Source: Prevotella sp.
GTDB lineage: Bacteria > Bacteroidota > Bacteroidia > Bacteroidales > Bacteroidaceae
DNA length: 36,518 nucleotides
Assembly: GCA_022775105.1 (NCBI GenBank)
Contig: JALFIX010000002.1
Coordinates: 1 to 36,518 of the forward strand
Reading direction: 5' to 3'
Made by a program: the position numbers and the translations under genes. Positions within the stretch are counted from its first letter, which is position 1. Each line of letters starts with the position of its first letter. Shown piece after piece: positions 8,389-17,682 of this stretch. The notes beneath the pieces are model-generated. The model saw nothing but the letters and a program-made list of their open reading frames with translations. It did not search any database and was not told the DNA's origin.

Positions 8389-8838
8389 TTATCCAATTGT
8401 GAGCAGCACGGCACCTTCCATTACCGAGTCACCCGGATTAACAACGATAGATGTTACTGTTCCAGCATATTCAGCCTCGATGTTGTTCTGCATCTTCATG
8501 GCTTCAAGCACGAGAACGGTGTCGCCCACGTTAACTTGGTCGCCCACCTTCACGCTGATTGAGCTGATTGTGCCTGGCAGAGGAGCCTTGACGGGGTTGC
8601 CTGCACCTGCTGCTGCGGCGGGAGCTGCGGGACGTGGTGCAGCCGGAGCCGGAGCGGGAGCTGCGGGCTTGGGAGCAGCCACCTTCGGCTTCTTGATTGC
8701 ATGGACTGGGTTGATGGGGCGCTTCAGCTCCACCTCGAAAGGAATGCCATTCACAGATACTTTGGCGAGGTTACCCTCTACTTCTTCTATCTCTACGTCG
8801 TAATCGACGCCCTGTACTTTATATTGATACTTGTTCAT
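8389..8838 (-). CDS. Biotin carboxyl carrier protein of the decarboxylase complex
   Basis: This 149-residue biotin carrier has a short N-terminal part (1-50), a flexible Ala/Pro-rich linker (about 53-80), and a C-terminal biotinyl domain with the canonical VLEAMKMQN motif. The modified lysine is Lys115. It would carry CO2 from the carboxyltransferase to the membrane beta subunit. It lies between the gamma-subunit gene (45 bp upstream) and the beta-subunit gene (11 bp downstream), the usual order for methylmalonyl-CoA or oxaloacetate decarboxylases. The length and Ala/Pro linker fit MmdC-type proteins. Confidence 0.93.
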   Translation of the reverse strand: MNKYQYKVQGVDYDVEIEEVEGNLAKVSVNGIPFEVELKRPINPVHAIKKPKVAAPKPAAPAPAPAAPRPAAPAAAAGAGNPVKAPLPGTISSISVKVGDQVNVGDTVLVLEAMKMQNNIEAEYAGTVTSIVVNPGDSVMEGAVLLTIG

Positions 8839-8883
8839 ATTATTTTAATCTTTAAATTCTTAAATTTTTTAATATCCACGAAT

Positions 8884-9858
8884 TTATTCGTGGAACTGCG
8901 TCATCTGCGGAAGTTCCTGGTTCCAGTCGGTATTCTTTGGCTTGATGGTGATGATACCACTCTCAACGTCGTGAACATCATCCTGATATTGCTTGAGGGC
9001 CATTGAGATGACTGCGATATATACCTCCTTGTCGATACCTTTGAGTTTCAAACCGTCCTGAAGCAGGGTGCTCGTCTTGTTTGCCACCTCGATGGTCTTC
9101 TCTACGGTCTTCACACCAGCTTTGAGAGGTTGGATGTTGCCAACCTTCTTCACCGTGTTCTGATGGCGCATGAACATTCCGAAGAACGTAAAGAATACAA
9201 ACAGGAGGAAGAGGCAGAAGAACACGATACCCATAGCCATCACGGTGATACCGAATCCGTGGGGGTCTTCGCGCTTTAGTTTCGCTATCTTTGTCTCCTC
9301 AACAGTGATGTAATTGGAGATTCCCGGAGTGACGGCATCGAAAGGCTTCACGTCCCACTTCGCACTGCCGTCGGAATGACGTGCATACGACTGGTTGGCA
9401 GCCATTGCTGGTACAGAGACTGAGTCGATGAGGTCAACACCATTTCCATTGTAAAGGGCAATCCATACCGGTTTGACAGAGTCAACCTTGGCGGTGAGAT
9501 GAAGCGCTCCCTTGGCGGGATTGCTATTCAAGAAGAATACTAAGTGCTGACGGGCACTGAGCGATGTGCGGGGCTCACCGTTGGGGATGATGCTCATCTT
9601 ACTCACGCGCTCGGGCACACTCAATGTCTGGTCGAGTACGGAGCGGTCGGTAGTGATATACATGCCACGGATGTTGTACGTCGTATGCGACACGTTGGCA
9701 ATCTCTATCCACGCCTCATTCTGTCCGTATTCGTCTTGCAGGCTTGCGCTGTTGCTGGTCATCACCTCGTTGATCTTGATGCTTTTCTCAATCTGAGCGT
9801 GCATCGCCATCGGTGAGGCAACAAGCAAAGCGCCGAGCAATAATCCGAATTTGTTCAT
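8884..9858 (-). CDS. OadG-type gamma subunit with N-terminal lamin-tail-like domain
   Basis: This 324-residue protein has a signal peptide (MNKFGLLLGALLVASPMAMH), an exported lamin-tail-like beta domain (IKINEVMTSNSASLQDEYGQ, WIEIANVS), one membrane segment (near residues 205-230, IVFFCLFLLFVFFTFFGMF), and a cytoplasmic OadG-like tail. OadG anchors and assembles the decarboxylase complex in the membrane. In proteobacteria it is under 100 residues, so the extra outer domain is a Bacteroidetes elaboration. I chose the ATG at 9858. The frame is open 14 codons further up, but those residues do not resemble a signal peptide. First of three consecutive subunit genes. What the lamin-tail domain binds is unknown. 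Confidence 0.85.
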   Translation of the reverse strand: MNKFGLLLGALLVASPMAMHAQIEKSIKINEVMTSNSASLQDEYGQNEAWIEIANVSHTTYNIRGMYITTDRSVLDQTLSVPERVSKMSIIPNGEPRTSLSARQHLVFFLNSNPAKGALHLTAKVDSVKPVWIALYNGNGVDLIDSVSVPAMAANQSYARHSDGSAKWDVKPFDAVTPGISNYITVEETKIAKLKREDPHGFGITVMAMGIVFFCLFLLFVFFTFFGMFMRHQNTVKKVGNIQPLKAGVKTVEKTIEVANKTSTLLQDGLKLKGIDKEVYIAVISMALKQYQDDVHDVESGIITIKPKNTDWNQELPQMTQFHE

Positions 9859-9893
9859 TGTTTGATACGTAATTATAATATTATATTTTATAT

Positions 9894-10018
9894 TTAACAC
9901 AGAGATACAGAGTCACAGAGTTTTTCTTTATGACCTTTTCTTTTATATTGAACACAGGATTACAGAGAGTATAGAAGACTTTTTTATTTATCTCCGTGTC
10001 TCTGTGTCTCTGTGTTCA
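9894..10018. repeat. ACACAGAG-type inverted-repeat element, copy 2 (125 bp)
   Basis: The left arm (9894-9920) has three ACACAGAG-type 8-mers. The right arm (9992-10016) has the inverse CTCCGTGT/CTCTGTGT units and ends with GTGTT. An internal partial unit (AACACAGG, near 9951) suggests a nested or rearranged copy. It fills most of the gap between the AspT-like gene and the OadG-type gene. Confidence 0.75.
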
Positions 10019-10024
10019 AATAAT

Positions 10025-11716
10025 CTACACGCCGCCGCAGGCAAGTAGGATTGTCAGCTGCGCCGCCAGGATACGCAGGAACATGCTCAATGGATAAACA
10101 GTGGAATATCCGATGGCGGGTGCCTCCTTAGAGCATATCTGGTTGGCGTAAGCCAATGCTGGTGGATCGGTGTAAGTACCGGCTATCATACCCATGATGG
10201 TGTAGTAGTTGAACTTGAATTTTAATCTCGCAAGCGTACCTATTATTAATATAGGTATGATAGTGATGAGTACACCGGTATATACATACTTTAGTCCGTC
10301 GCCTTGCACCACGGTGTCCCAGAAGCCTGCTCCGGCCTTGATGCCGACACTGGCAAGGAATAGCACGAGACCAATTTCGCGCAGCATCATATTTGCACTC
10401 GTGGTGGTATAGGTCACGAGCTTAATCTTGTATCCATAACGGCCTATAAGGATGGCGATGATAAGCGGACCGCCGGCAATACCGAGCTTCAATGGCACCG
10501 GCATACCGGGAATGGCTATTGGAAGTGAACCGAAGATGATACCCACAAGGATGCCGATGAAGATAGTGGCAATATTAGGTGCGTCAAGACGCTTGATAGA
10601 GTTGCCGAGCACGTCAGCCACACGGTTGACAAGGTCTTCGGGACCTACCACCATCACGCGGTCGCCTACCTGCAAAGGCAGATGAGGGCTGGCGAAGAGA
10701 TCCATGCCCTGACGGGTAATGCGGGTCACGTTTACACCATACACTGATGAGAAATGCATCTGACCGAGTGTCTTACCGTTGATGGAAGACTTGGTGACGA
10801 GGATTCGCTTCGACACCATGGGCTGGTCGGTCTTCTCCCAAGCCACCTGGATTTCCGGACCGATGAAGGCGATGATAGCCTCCGCGTCAGCCTCGGCACA
10901 CACTATGAAGAGCTGGTCGCCCAGTTCGAGGATAGTGTCGCGGTTAGGGATGGTGACATGTCCGTCGTGCAGCAGTCGAGAGCATACGAAGTCGCGGTTG
11001 AGGAAGTCATGAATCTGCAGGATGGTGCGTCCTGCGAGGTAGGAGTTGGTCACCTGCAGGTGCATCTGGTGGGGTTTTACGTGTGTGTCCTCAGCGTCAG
11101 CCTCCTCAAGAGCCTTCTCCTCGTCATTGAGCGAGATGCGGCAGATGAAGCGGATGGCGATGGTGGCACCGATGATACCGAGCACGCCGAGCGGATAGGC
11201 ACAGGCATATCCCGAGGCAATCTGGGGTGCACCGCCGTTGGGGAACACCGAACCGAGGGCCTCGTTGGCGGCTCCAAGTCCCGGGGTGTTGGTGACGGCA
11301 CCGTACATTGTACCCACCATCATCGGGAGGTTGATGGGATTGCTTGTGTCGAAGAAGATGAAGTAGCAAGCAAACATCACCGCCACGTTAAGCACTACAG
11401 TTCCCACGGAGAGCATGTTGAGCGTGATGCCGCCCTTGCCGAAGCTCTCGAAGAAACCGGGACCTACCTGAAGACCAATCATGAATACGAACAGAATGAG
11501 TCCGAAGTCCTGAATAAAAGTCAGAATGTTCGTAGGGGCAGTCATGCCGACATGACCGGCGAGGATTCCCGCGAACAACACGAAAGTAACACCCAAGGCG
11601 ATGCCGCCAAACTTTATCTTGCCGAGATAAACGCCAATGGCTATCACCAATGCATAGAGCAATGCGATGTGGGCCACTGAGTCGGGTGAAACGAACAGAT
11701 TAATTAGCCATTCCAT
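10025..11716 (-). CDS. Putative AspT/YidE-family transporter with paired TrkA-C domains
   Basis: This 563-residue membrane protein has two hydrophobic halves (about 1-190 and 375-563) around a soluble centre with two TrkA-C-like regulatory domains ([20 protein letters not shown] and [11 protein letters not shown]... [14 protein letters not shown]). This arrangement defines the aspartate:alanine exchanger/YidE-YbjL duplication family. Conserved segments include [17 protein letters not shown] and [15 protein letters not shown]. Related exchangers move dicarboxylates such as aspartate or succinate, which would suit a succinate-propionate fermenter, but the substrate is inferred only from context. 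It is transcribed away from mutA and ahead of the decarboxylase genes, and the repeat at 9894 separates them. Confidence 0.88.
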   Translation of the reverse strand: MEWLINLFVSPDSVAHIALLYALVIAIGVYLGKIKFGGIALGVTFVLFAGILAGHVGMTAPTNILTFIQDFGLILFVFMIGLQVGPGFFESFGKGGITLNMLSVGTVVLNVAVMFACYFIFFDTSNPINLPMMVGTMYGAVTNTPGLGAANEALGSVFPNGGAPQIASGYACAYPLGVLGIIGATIAIRFICRISLNDEEKALEEADAEDTHVKPHQMHLQVTNSYLAGRTILQIHDFLNRDFVCSRLLHDGHVTIPNRDTILELGDQLFIVCAEADAEAIIAFIGPEIQVAWEKTDQPMVSKRILVTKSSINGKTLGQMHFSSVYGVNVTRITRQGMDLFASPHLPLQVGDRVMVVGPEDLVNRVADVLGNSIKRLDAPNIATIFIGILVGIIFGSLPIAIPGMPVPLKLGIAGGPLIIAILIGRYGYKIKLVTYTTTSANMMLREIGLVLFLASVGIKAGAGFWDTVVQGDGLKYVYTGVLITIIPILIIGTLARLKFKFNYYTIMGMIAGTYTDPPALAYANQICSKEAPAIGYSTVYPLSMFLRILAAQLTILLACGGV

Positions 11717-11749
11717 AAAGTTTTAATATTATTACGTGATTTCAAGCTG

Positions 11750-11757
11750 CAAAATTA
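11750..11757 (-). promoter_or_regulatory. Possible -7 box for the AspT-like gene
   Basis: On the minus strand this reads TAATTTTG, a match to TAnnTTTG, 33 nt upstream of the start codon. No TTTG lies at the standard 20-nt spacing, so support is limited. Confidence 0.4.
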
Positions 11758-11858
11758 CAAAACAAAATGCTCAAACACTAATTTTTGTGCAACAATTTTC
11801 GTAAAAAACGTGATTTTTTGAATTTTTCACGAATTATTATTCTTTTTCTACTAATATT

Positions 11859-11890
11859 TTTCGCAAAAACAGAAAAAACAATTACCTTTG
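11859..11890 (+). promoter_or_regulatory. Promoter of the mutA operon
   Basis: TACCTTTG at 11883-11890 is a full -7 match. Exactly 20 nt upstream lies TTTC (11859-11862), one base off TTTG. The mutA start is 63 nt downstream. The surrounding 140 bp is very AT-rich. Confidence 0.65.
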
Positions 11891-11953
11891 CATCGTCAAA
11901 TAACGACTAAATAACAGAAAGTTCAAACTTATAATAAATATAAAAGTAAAACT

Positions 11954-13801
11954 ATGTCAAACAAAGAAAAACTCTTCACCGAGTTCCAGGCACCCACAAA
12001 ACAGGAGTGGCTTGACAAGATTCAGGTCGATCTCAAAGGTGCCGATTTCGAGAAGAAACTCGTGTGGAGAACCAATGAGGGTTTTAACATGCAGCCTTTC
12101 TATCGCCGCGAGGACATCGAGGGCCTTCAGACTCCCAACGCCCTGCCTGGCGAGTTCCCGTTCGTGCGTGGTAACAAGAAAGACAACAACGTGTGGTATG
12201 TCCGTCAGGACATCGTAGTGGATGATGCCAAGGAGGCCAACGCCAAGGCTCTCGACATCCTCAACAAGGGTGTTGACTCGCTCGGCTTCAAGGTGCGCCG
12301 TGAGGATGTGAGCGCCGAGTTCGTGGAGACTCTCCTCTCTGGCATCGAGTGCGAATGTGTAGAGCTTAACTTCTCTACATGCAACTGCAAGTCGGTTGAA
12401 CTGGCTGAGCTTCTTGCCGCCTACTTCGACAAGAAGGGCTATGACAAGGAGAAGCTTGTGGGTAGCATCGACTTCGACCCGATTGACCGCATCGTGATGA
12501 AGGGTAAGGACACCGAGGCTGTCATCGCCAAGGCTTCCGATCTCATCAATGCCCTGAAGGACTATCCCAAGTATCGCGTGGTGGCTGTCAACTCGGCTCA
12601 CCTCAACGATGCCGGTGCGTATATCGTGCAGGAATTGGGTTATGCCTTGGCTTGGGGTAATGAGTATCTGACCCAGCTCACCGAGGCTGGCATCGAGGCT
12701 ACCGAGGCTGCCAAGCGCATCAAGTTCAACATGGGTATTTCCGAGAACTACTTCATGGAGATTGCCAAGTTCCGTGCTGCACGTCTGCTTTGGGCTGAGA
12801 TTGTCAAGCAGTATGAGCCTAAGTGCGACTGTGCATGCAAGATGTGTGTGAACGCCACCACCTCTTTCTATAATATGACAGTGTTCGACAGCTATGTCAA
12901 CTTGCTCCGCTCTCAGACCGAGACCATGAGTGCCGCCATTGCAGGAGTTCACTCTATCGTGGTGCGCCCATTCGACGCCCCCTACGAGAAGCCGACGGAT
13001 TTCTCAGAGCGTATCGCACGCAACCAGCAGCTCCTGCTCAAGGAGGAGAGCCACTTCGACAAGGTTGTCGATCCCTCTGCCGGTTCTTACTTCATCGAGG
13101 AGTTGACAAACTCTCTCGCCGATGCAGCATGGAAACTCTTCCTCAAGGTTGAGGAGGAGGGAGGATTCCTCGCTGCCGCCAAGGCAGGCACTGTGCAGGA
13201 TGACATCAACGCCACCAACCAGAAGCGCCACGGTGATGCCGCCAAGCGCAAGGAGTTCCTGCTCGGCACCAACCAGTTCCCCAACTTCACCGAGAAGTCG
13301 GAGGGCAAGCGTGCCGCCAAGTGCTGCTGCTGTTGCTCAAAGGAGGAACCTGCATTCAAGAAGATTTCTTCAACCCGTCTGGCTGCCGACTTCGAGGACC
13401 TGCGCGTAGCCACAGAGGAGAGCGGCAAGGTGCCCACGGCATTCATGCTCACCATTGGCAACCTGGCATGGCGTCAGGCTCGTGCCCAGTTCAGCTCTAA
13501 CTTCCTCGCTTGCGCCGGATACAAGATTATCGACAACCTTGGTTTCGATACCGTTGAGCAGGGTGTGGATGCAGCTCTTGCTGCCGGTGCTGACGTTGTT
13601 GTTCTCTGTTCGAGCGATGATGAGTATGCCACATACGCCATCCCCGCCTTCCAGTATCTGAACAACCGTGCCCTCTTCATCGTCGCCGGTGCCCCCGCCT
13701 GCATGGACGAGCTGAAGGCTGCCGGCATAGAGAACTTCGTACACGTGAAGTGCAACGTACTTGAGACACTCAAAGAGTATAACCAAAAGTTGGGACTGTA
13801 G
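11954..13801 (+). CDS. mutA: Methylmalonyl-CoA mutase small subunit
   Basis: This is the non-catalytic partner of the B12-dependent succinyl-CoA/(R)-methylmalonyl-CoA mutase in the succinate-propionate pathway. The 615 residues show the mutase barrel (KIQVDLKGADFEKKLVWRT, SIVVRPFDAPYEKPTDFSER, KVVDPSAGSYFIEELT) and a degenerate cobalamin-like C-terminal domain. That domain lacks the DxHxxG motif, as expected for the small subunit. Unusual cysteine clusters occur: CEC/CNC (133-145), CDCACKMC (291-298) and five consecutive cysteines (457-461) in the linker before the C-terminal domain. mutB follows but is separated by a 500-bp GxxExxY element. Its own -7 box lies 63 nt upstream. Confidence 0.95.
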   Translation: MSNKEKLFTEFQAPTKQEWLDKIQVDLKGADFEKKLVWRTNEGFNMQPFYRREDIEGLQTPNALPGEFPFVRGNKKDNNVWYVRQDIVVDDAKEANAKALDILNKGVDSLGFKVRREDVSAEFVETLLSGIECECVELNFSTCNCKSVELAELLAAYFDKKGYDKEKLVGSIDFDPIDRIVMKGKDTEAVIAKASDLINALKDYPKYRVVAVNSAHLNDAGAYIVQELGYALAWGNEYLTQLTEAGIEATEAAKRIKFNMGISENYFMEIAKFRAARLLWAEIVKQYEPKCDCACKMCVNATTSFYNMTVFDSYVNLLRSQTETMSAAIAGVHSIVVRPFDAPYEKPTDFSERIARNQQLLLKEESHFDKVVDPSAGSYFIEELTNSLADAAWKLFLKVEEEGGFLAAAKAGTVQDDINATNQKRHGDAAKRKEFLLGTNQFPNFTEKSEGKRAAKCCCCCSKEEPAFKKISSTRLAADFEDLRVATEESGKVPTAFMLTIGNLAWRQARAQFSSNFLACAGYKIIDNLGFDTVEQGVDAALAAGADVVVLCSSDDEYATYAIPAFQYLNNRALFIVAGAPACMDELKAAGIENFVHVKCNVLETLKEYNQKLGL

Positions 13802-13806
13802 AATTT

Positions 13807-14315
13807 AAACACAGAGTCACAGAGATACAGAGCTTATATGGAAAAGAAAATAATAAGTTTTGAAGACTATACCCAGTTAAATGGTATTTGTAATGAAATC
13901 ATAGGAGCTGCGATAGAAGTTCATAAAGAATTAGGTCCAGGACTTATGGAATCAGTTTACCAATATTGTTTAATAGAAGAATTGTCAAAACGTGGTCTCT
14001 CTGTAGAGTCAGAACTGGAGCTTCCATTGGTTTATAAAGGCAAGGAAATAGGAAAGACTTTTCGTATTGACCTGCTTGTAGAGGATGATATTGTGATTGA
14101 GTTGAAATCTGTAGATGAACTTAAACCGATACATGAGGTACAACTTGTCACATATTTGAAACTGACGAATAAACCTATAGGATTATTGATGAATTTCAAT
14201 GTTCCGCTTTTGACTAAAGGTGTAAAAAGAAAGATTAATGCAGAGATTAGGAAATAGCTCTCTGTATCTTCTTAAAAACTTAATATACACCTCTGTATCT
14301 CAGTGTCTCTGTGTT
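13807..14315. mobile_element. ACACAGAG-type inverted-repeat element carrying a GxxExxY gene (copy 3)
   Basis: The left arm (13807-13832, three ACACAGAG 8-mers) ends 5 nt before the ATG of the GxxExxY gene. The right end begins 2 nt after its stop codon and spans 56 bp (14260-14315), finishing in CTCTGTGTCTCTGTGTT-like units. The element thus contains one gene fitted exactly between inverted arms. It sits between mutA and mutB, which are normally adjacent, so it looks like an insertion. No target-site duplication is evident by eye. Mobility is an inference. Confidence 0.55.
13838..14257 (+). CDS. GxxExxY family PD-(D/E)XK-like protein
   Basis: This 139-residue protein has the name-giving motif in ELGPGLMESVYQY (Gly-x-x-Glu-x-x-Tyr, near residues 36-42) and a PD-(D/E)XK nuclease-like core (FRIDLLVEDDIVIELKSV: Asp, then Glu-x-Lys). 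The family is widespread and patchily distributed, and its biochemical role is not established. It differs from its neighbours in AT-rich codon use (many AAA, ATA, TTA) and interrupts mutA-mutB. It is bounded on both sides by inverted ACACAGAG-type arms, so it is probably cargo of, or the driver for, that repeat element. It could be a nuclease acting on the element's hairpin, but that is speculation. Confidence 0.85.
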   Translation: MEKKIISFEDYTQLNGICNEIIGAAIEVHKELGPGLMESVYQYCLIEELSKRGLSVESELELPLVYKGKEIGKTFRIDLLVEDDIVIELKSVDELKPIHEVQLVTYLKLTNKPIGLLMNFNVPLLTKGVKRKINAEIRK

Positions 14316-14335
14316 CAGATAAAAAAACATTAGTC

Positions 14336-16480
14336 ATGAGAAAGAATTTTAAAGATATCAATATTTACGCTGGCATCAAGAACGAGAATGGTGCCGAGTG
14401 GCAGAAGGCTAACGGTATTGCTCCCAACTGGAAAACTCCCGAGCATATCGAAGTAAAGCCCGTATATACAAAAGAAGACCTCGAAGGCATGGAGCACCTC
14501 GACTTCGCTGCCGGTATTCCTCCCTTCCTCCGTGGCCCGTATTCAATGATGTACCCGTTCCGCCCGTGGACTATCCGCCAGTATGCAGGATTCTCCACCG
14601 CCGAGGAGTCTAACGCGTTCTATCGCCGTAACCTCGCCTCCGGACAGAAGGGTCTGTCGGTGGCATTCGACCTCCCCACACACCGTGGATACGACCCCGA
14701 CAACGAGCGCGTGGTAGGTGATGTTGGTAAGGCTGGTGTGTCTATCTGTAACGAGGAGAACATGAAGGTGCTCTTCGACGGTATTCCACTCAACAAGATG
14801 TCAGTGTCGATGACTATGAACGGAGCCGTACTTCCTATCCTTGCCTTCTATATTGTGGCAGGATTGGAGCAGGGTGCCAAACTTGAGGAGATGGCCGGAA
14901 CTATCCAGAACGATATCCTCAAGGAGTTCATGGTGCGCAACACCTATATCTATCCGCCTGCATTCTCAATGAAGATTATTGCCGACATCTTCGAATATAC
15001 ATCCCAGAACATGCCTAAGTTCAACTCAATCTCTATCTCCGGCTATCACATGCAAGAGGCCGGTGCTACGGCAGACATCGAGTTGGCTTACACTCTTGCC
15101 GACGGTATGGAGTATCTGCGTGCCGGTGTGAACGCCGGTATCGACGTTGACGCATTCGCTCCCCGTCTGTCATTCTTCTGGGCAATCGGCGTAAACCACT
15201 TCATGGAGATTGCCAAGATGCGTGCAGGCCGTCTGTTGTGGGCAAAGATTGTGAAGAGCTTCGGTGCCAAGAACCCGAAGTCGCTAGCTCTGCGTACACA
15301 CTCTCAGACCTCAGGATGGTCGCTCACCGAGCAGGACCCGTTCAACAACGTTGGTCGTACCTGTATCGAGGCTATGGCAGCAGTGTTGGGTCACACCCAG
15401 TCGCTCCACACCAACGCCCTCGACGAGGCTATCGCCCTGCCTACCGACTTCTCCGCACGTATCGCACGTAACACCCAGATCTATATCCAGAACGAGACCA
15501 AGGTGTGCAAGCACATCGACCCGTGGGCTGGTTCATACTATGTAGAGACCCTCACCAACGAACTCGTTCAAAAGGCATGGGAGCATATCCAGGAAATCGA
15601 GAAGCTTGGCGGTATGGCCAAGGCTATCGAGACAGGTGTGCCCAAGATGCGTATCGAGGAGGCTGCCGCACGCACTCAGGCCCGTATCGACTCTGGCGTT
15701 CAGACCATCGTCGGCACCAACAAGTATCGCCTCGACCATGAGGATCCCATCGACATCCTCGAAGTGGATAACACTGCAGTGCGCAAGCAGCAGGAGGAGA
15801 GTCTTGCCAAGGTGCGCGCCGCACGCGACGAGGAGGCTTGCAAGGCAGCTCTTGCCAAGCTCACCGAGATTGTCCGCACAGGCGAAGGCAACCTGCTGGC
15901 TCAGGCTATCGAGTGCGCCAAGTTGCGTTGTACATTGGGAGAAATCAGTGACGCCTGCGAGGAAATCGTGGGACGTTACAAGGCAGTAATCAGAACTATT
16001 TCAGGCGTGTATTCATCAGAAAGTAAGAACGACAGCGACTTCGATTTGGCTTGCAAGCTCACTGAGGAGTTCGCGGAGAAGGAAGGACGTCGTCCGCGTA
16101 TCTTCGTTGCCAAGATGGGTCAGGACGGTCACGACCGTGGTGCAAAGGTAGTGGCAACAGGTTATGCCGACTGTGGATTCGACGTGGATATGGGACCTCT
16201 GTTCCAGACTCCTGCCGAGGCTGCCCGCGAGGCTGTGGAGAACGACGTTCACATCGTGGGTGTCTCTTCGCTTGCCGCAGGTCACAAGACTCTCGTTCCG
16301 CAGCTCATCGAAGAGTTGAAGAAGTTGGGTCGCGAGGACATCATGGTGATTGCAGGTGGTGTCATCCCCGCTCAGGACTACGACTTCCTCTATCAGGCAG
16401 GCGTAGCCGCCATCTTCGGTCCTGGTACATCCGTTGCCAAGGCAGCCGTCGAGATGATGAACATCCTCTTGGATAAATAA
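14336..16480 (+). CDS. mutB: Methylmalonyl-CoA mutase large (catalytic) subunit
   Basis: This is the catalytic B12-dependent subunit that interconverts succinyl-CoA and (R)-methylmalonyl-CoA. The 714 residues show the substrate-binding barrel ([38 protein letters not shown]) and a C-terminal cobalamin domain with the DGHDRG motif, whose lower-ligand His is about residue 599. Length and motifs are normal. A GTG-started extension of 11 codons (from 14303) is possible, but it reads the right arm of the GxxExxY element, so the ATG of [13 protein letters not shown] at 14336 is chosen. No epimerase or MeaB-type chaperone gene is adjacent. It is expected to be co-transcribed from the mutA promoter if the inserted element does not terminate. 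Confidence 0.97.
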   Translation: MRKNFKDINIYAGIKNENGAEWQKANGIAPNWKTPEHIEVKPVYTKEDLEGMEHLDFAAGIPPFLRGPYSMMYPFRPWTIRQYAGFSTAEESNAFYRRNLASGQKGLSVAFDLPTHRGYDPDNERVVGDVGKAGVSICNEENMKVLFDGIPLNKMSVSMTMNGAVLPILAFYIVAGLEQGAKLEEMAGTIQNDILKEFMVRNTYIYPPAFSMKIIADIFEYTSQNMPKFNSISISGYHMQEAGATADIELAYTLADGMEYLRAGVNAGIDVDAFAPRLSFFWAIGVNHFMEIAKMRAGRLLWAKIVKSFGAKNPKSLALRTHSQTSGWSLTEQDPFNNVGRTCIEAMAAVLGHTQSLHTNALDEAIALPTDFSARIARNTQIYIQNETKVCKHIDPWAGSYYVETLTNELVQKAWEHIQEIEKLGGMAKAIETGVPKMRIEEAAARTQARIDSGVQTIVGTNKYRLDHEDPIDILEVDNTAVRKQQEESLAKVRAARDEEACKAALAKLTEIVRTGEGNLLAQAIECAKLRCTLGEISDACEEIVGRYKAVIRTISGVYSSESKNDSDFDLACKLTEEFAEKEGRRPRIFVAKMGQDGHDRGAKVVATGYADCGFDVDMGPLFQTPAEAAREAVENDVHIVGVSSLAAGHKTLVPQLIEELKKLGREDIMVIAGGVIPAQDYDFLYQAGVAAIFGPGTSVAKAAVEMMNILLDK

Positions 16481-16489
16481 TTTTTTATT

Positions 16490-16613
16490 AAACACAGAGA
16501 CACGGAGACACAGAGATTATTTTTTATAAGTTTTTATGAAGATACAGAGAAAGACTCTGTTCCTTAAAATAACTTATTAATAAAAACTCTGTAACTCTGT
16601 GCCTCTGTGTTTT
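16490..16613. repeat. ACACAGAG-type inverted-repeat element, copy 4 (124 bp)
   Basis: The left arm (16490-16515) is AAACACAGAGACACGGAGAC followed by another unit. The right end (starting CTCTGTTCCTTA near 16556) matches the right end of the GxxExxY element in layout and is one base longer. An internal pair (ATACAGAG ... ACTCTGT, near 16542-16561) is also present. It occupies the mutB-yeiH gap, starting 9 nt after the mutB stop. Confidence 0.75.
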
Positions 16614-16634
16614 CAATCAAAAACAAACATAAAC

Positions 16635-17678
16635 ATGAATATTTCCGAATCGCGCAGCAGTATGCTGCATGGAGTGCTGCTCATGGTGCTGTTTTCGTGT
16701 GCAGCTTTTTATATCGGCGAGATGGAGTGGGTGAGGGCTATGTCTTTCAGTCCGATGATTGTCGGTATCATTCTTGGTATGCTTTATGCCAATAGTCTTC
16801 GTAATAATTTGCCCGAGACGTGGGTGCCGGGCATACAGTTCTGTTCCAAGCGGGTGCTGCGTTTCGGTATCATCCTTTATGGATTCCGGTTGACATTCCA
16901 GGACATCACGGCAGTGGGTCTGCCTGCCATTATCATTGACGCTATTATTGTTTTGGGCACTATTTTGATAGGTGTCTTTGTGGGTCGCCTTCTGAAGATG
17001 GACAGGGGCATCGCCCTCCTCACCTCCGTCGGTTCTGCCATCTGCGGTGCGGCAGCGGTGTTGGGTGCAGAGTCGGCATTGCGTGTCAAGCCTTATAAGA
17101 CGGCAGTGTCGGTGGCTACTGTGGTCATCTTCGGCACCACTGCCATGTTCCTCTATCCCGCACTTTATCGTGCCGGGATCTTCGACCTCGACCCTCAGGC
17201 TATGGGAATATTCACTGGAAGCACCGTCCATGAGGTGGCTCACGTTGTGGGAGCCGGCAATGCCATGGGAACTGAGGTGAGCAGTTGCGCCATCATCGTC
17301 AAGATGATTCGCGTGATGATGCTTGTGCCTGTCTTGCTCTTCCTCACGTGGGATGTCGCCCGTCAGATGCGTCGCAATCCCGAGATGGCTGCCGAGAGCG
17401 GCAAGGGCAAGATCAATATCCCCTGGTTTGCCATTCTCTTCCTCGTTGTCATCTGCTTCAACAGTTTCGACCTCCTTCCTTCAGGTCTCGTTGATTTCAT
17501 CAACACGTTCGACACTTTCCTCCTCACCATGGCTATGACTGCCCTGGGTGCAGAGACAAGTATCGAGAAATTCAAGAAGGCAGGCGCCAAACCCTTCGTC
17601 CTCGCCGCCGTCCTCTTCGCATGGCTCATCGGCGGAGGCTACTGTATGGCAAAGTTCCTTGTTCCTGTTATTAATTAA
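16635..17678 (+). CDS. yeiH: YeiH/UPF0324 family membrane protein (putative sulfate exporter)
   Basis: This 347-residue integral membrane protein has about ten hydrophobic segments. Family hallmarks are visible: MIVGIILGMLYANSLRN, LRFGIILYGFRLTFQDI, SVGSAICGAAAVLGAESALR, GIFTGSTVHEVAHVVGAGNA and TALGAETSIEKFKKAGAKPF. The family is annotated as a putative sulfate exporter on limited evidence, so the substrate is open. A GTG-started 12-codon extension (from 16599) reads repeat DNA, so the ATG of MNISESRSSML at 16635 is preferred. It lies between mutB and a lactate permease in the same orientation, with repeat elements filling both gaps. Confidence 0.88.
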   Translation: MNISESRSSMLHGVLLMVLFSCAAFYIGEMEWVRAMSFSPMIVGIILGMLYANSLRNNLPETWVPGIQFCSKRVLRFGIILYGFRLTFQDITAVGLPAIIIDAIIVLGTILIGVFVGRLLKMDRGIALLTSVGSAICGAAAVLGAESALRVKPYKTAVSVATVVIFGTTAMFLYPALYRAGIFDLDPQAMGIFTGSTVHEVAHVVGAGNAMGTEVSSCAIIVKMIRVMMLVPVLLFLTWDVARQMRRNPEMAAESGKGKINIPWFAILFLVVICFNSFDLLPSGLVDFINTFDTFLLTMAMTALGAETSIEKFKKAGAKPFVLAAVLFAWLIGGGYCMAKFLVPVIN

Positions 17679-17682
17679 TTAA

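Noticed and set aside
10754..11680. Long plus-strand frame opposite the AspT-like gene
   Set aside because: It is the mirror of a well-supported membrane transporter gene, with low-complexity His/Glu/Val-rich translation and no motif.
11957..12952. Long minus-strand frame opposite mutA
   Set aside because: It lies antisense to a clear mutA and arises from its codon bias. No domain or start signals.
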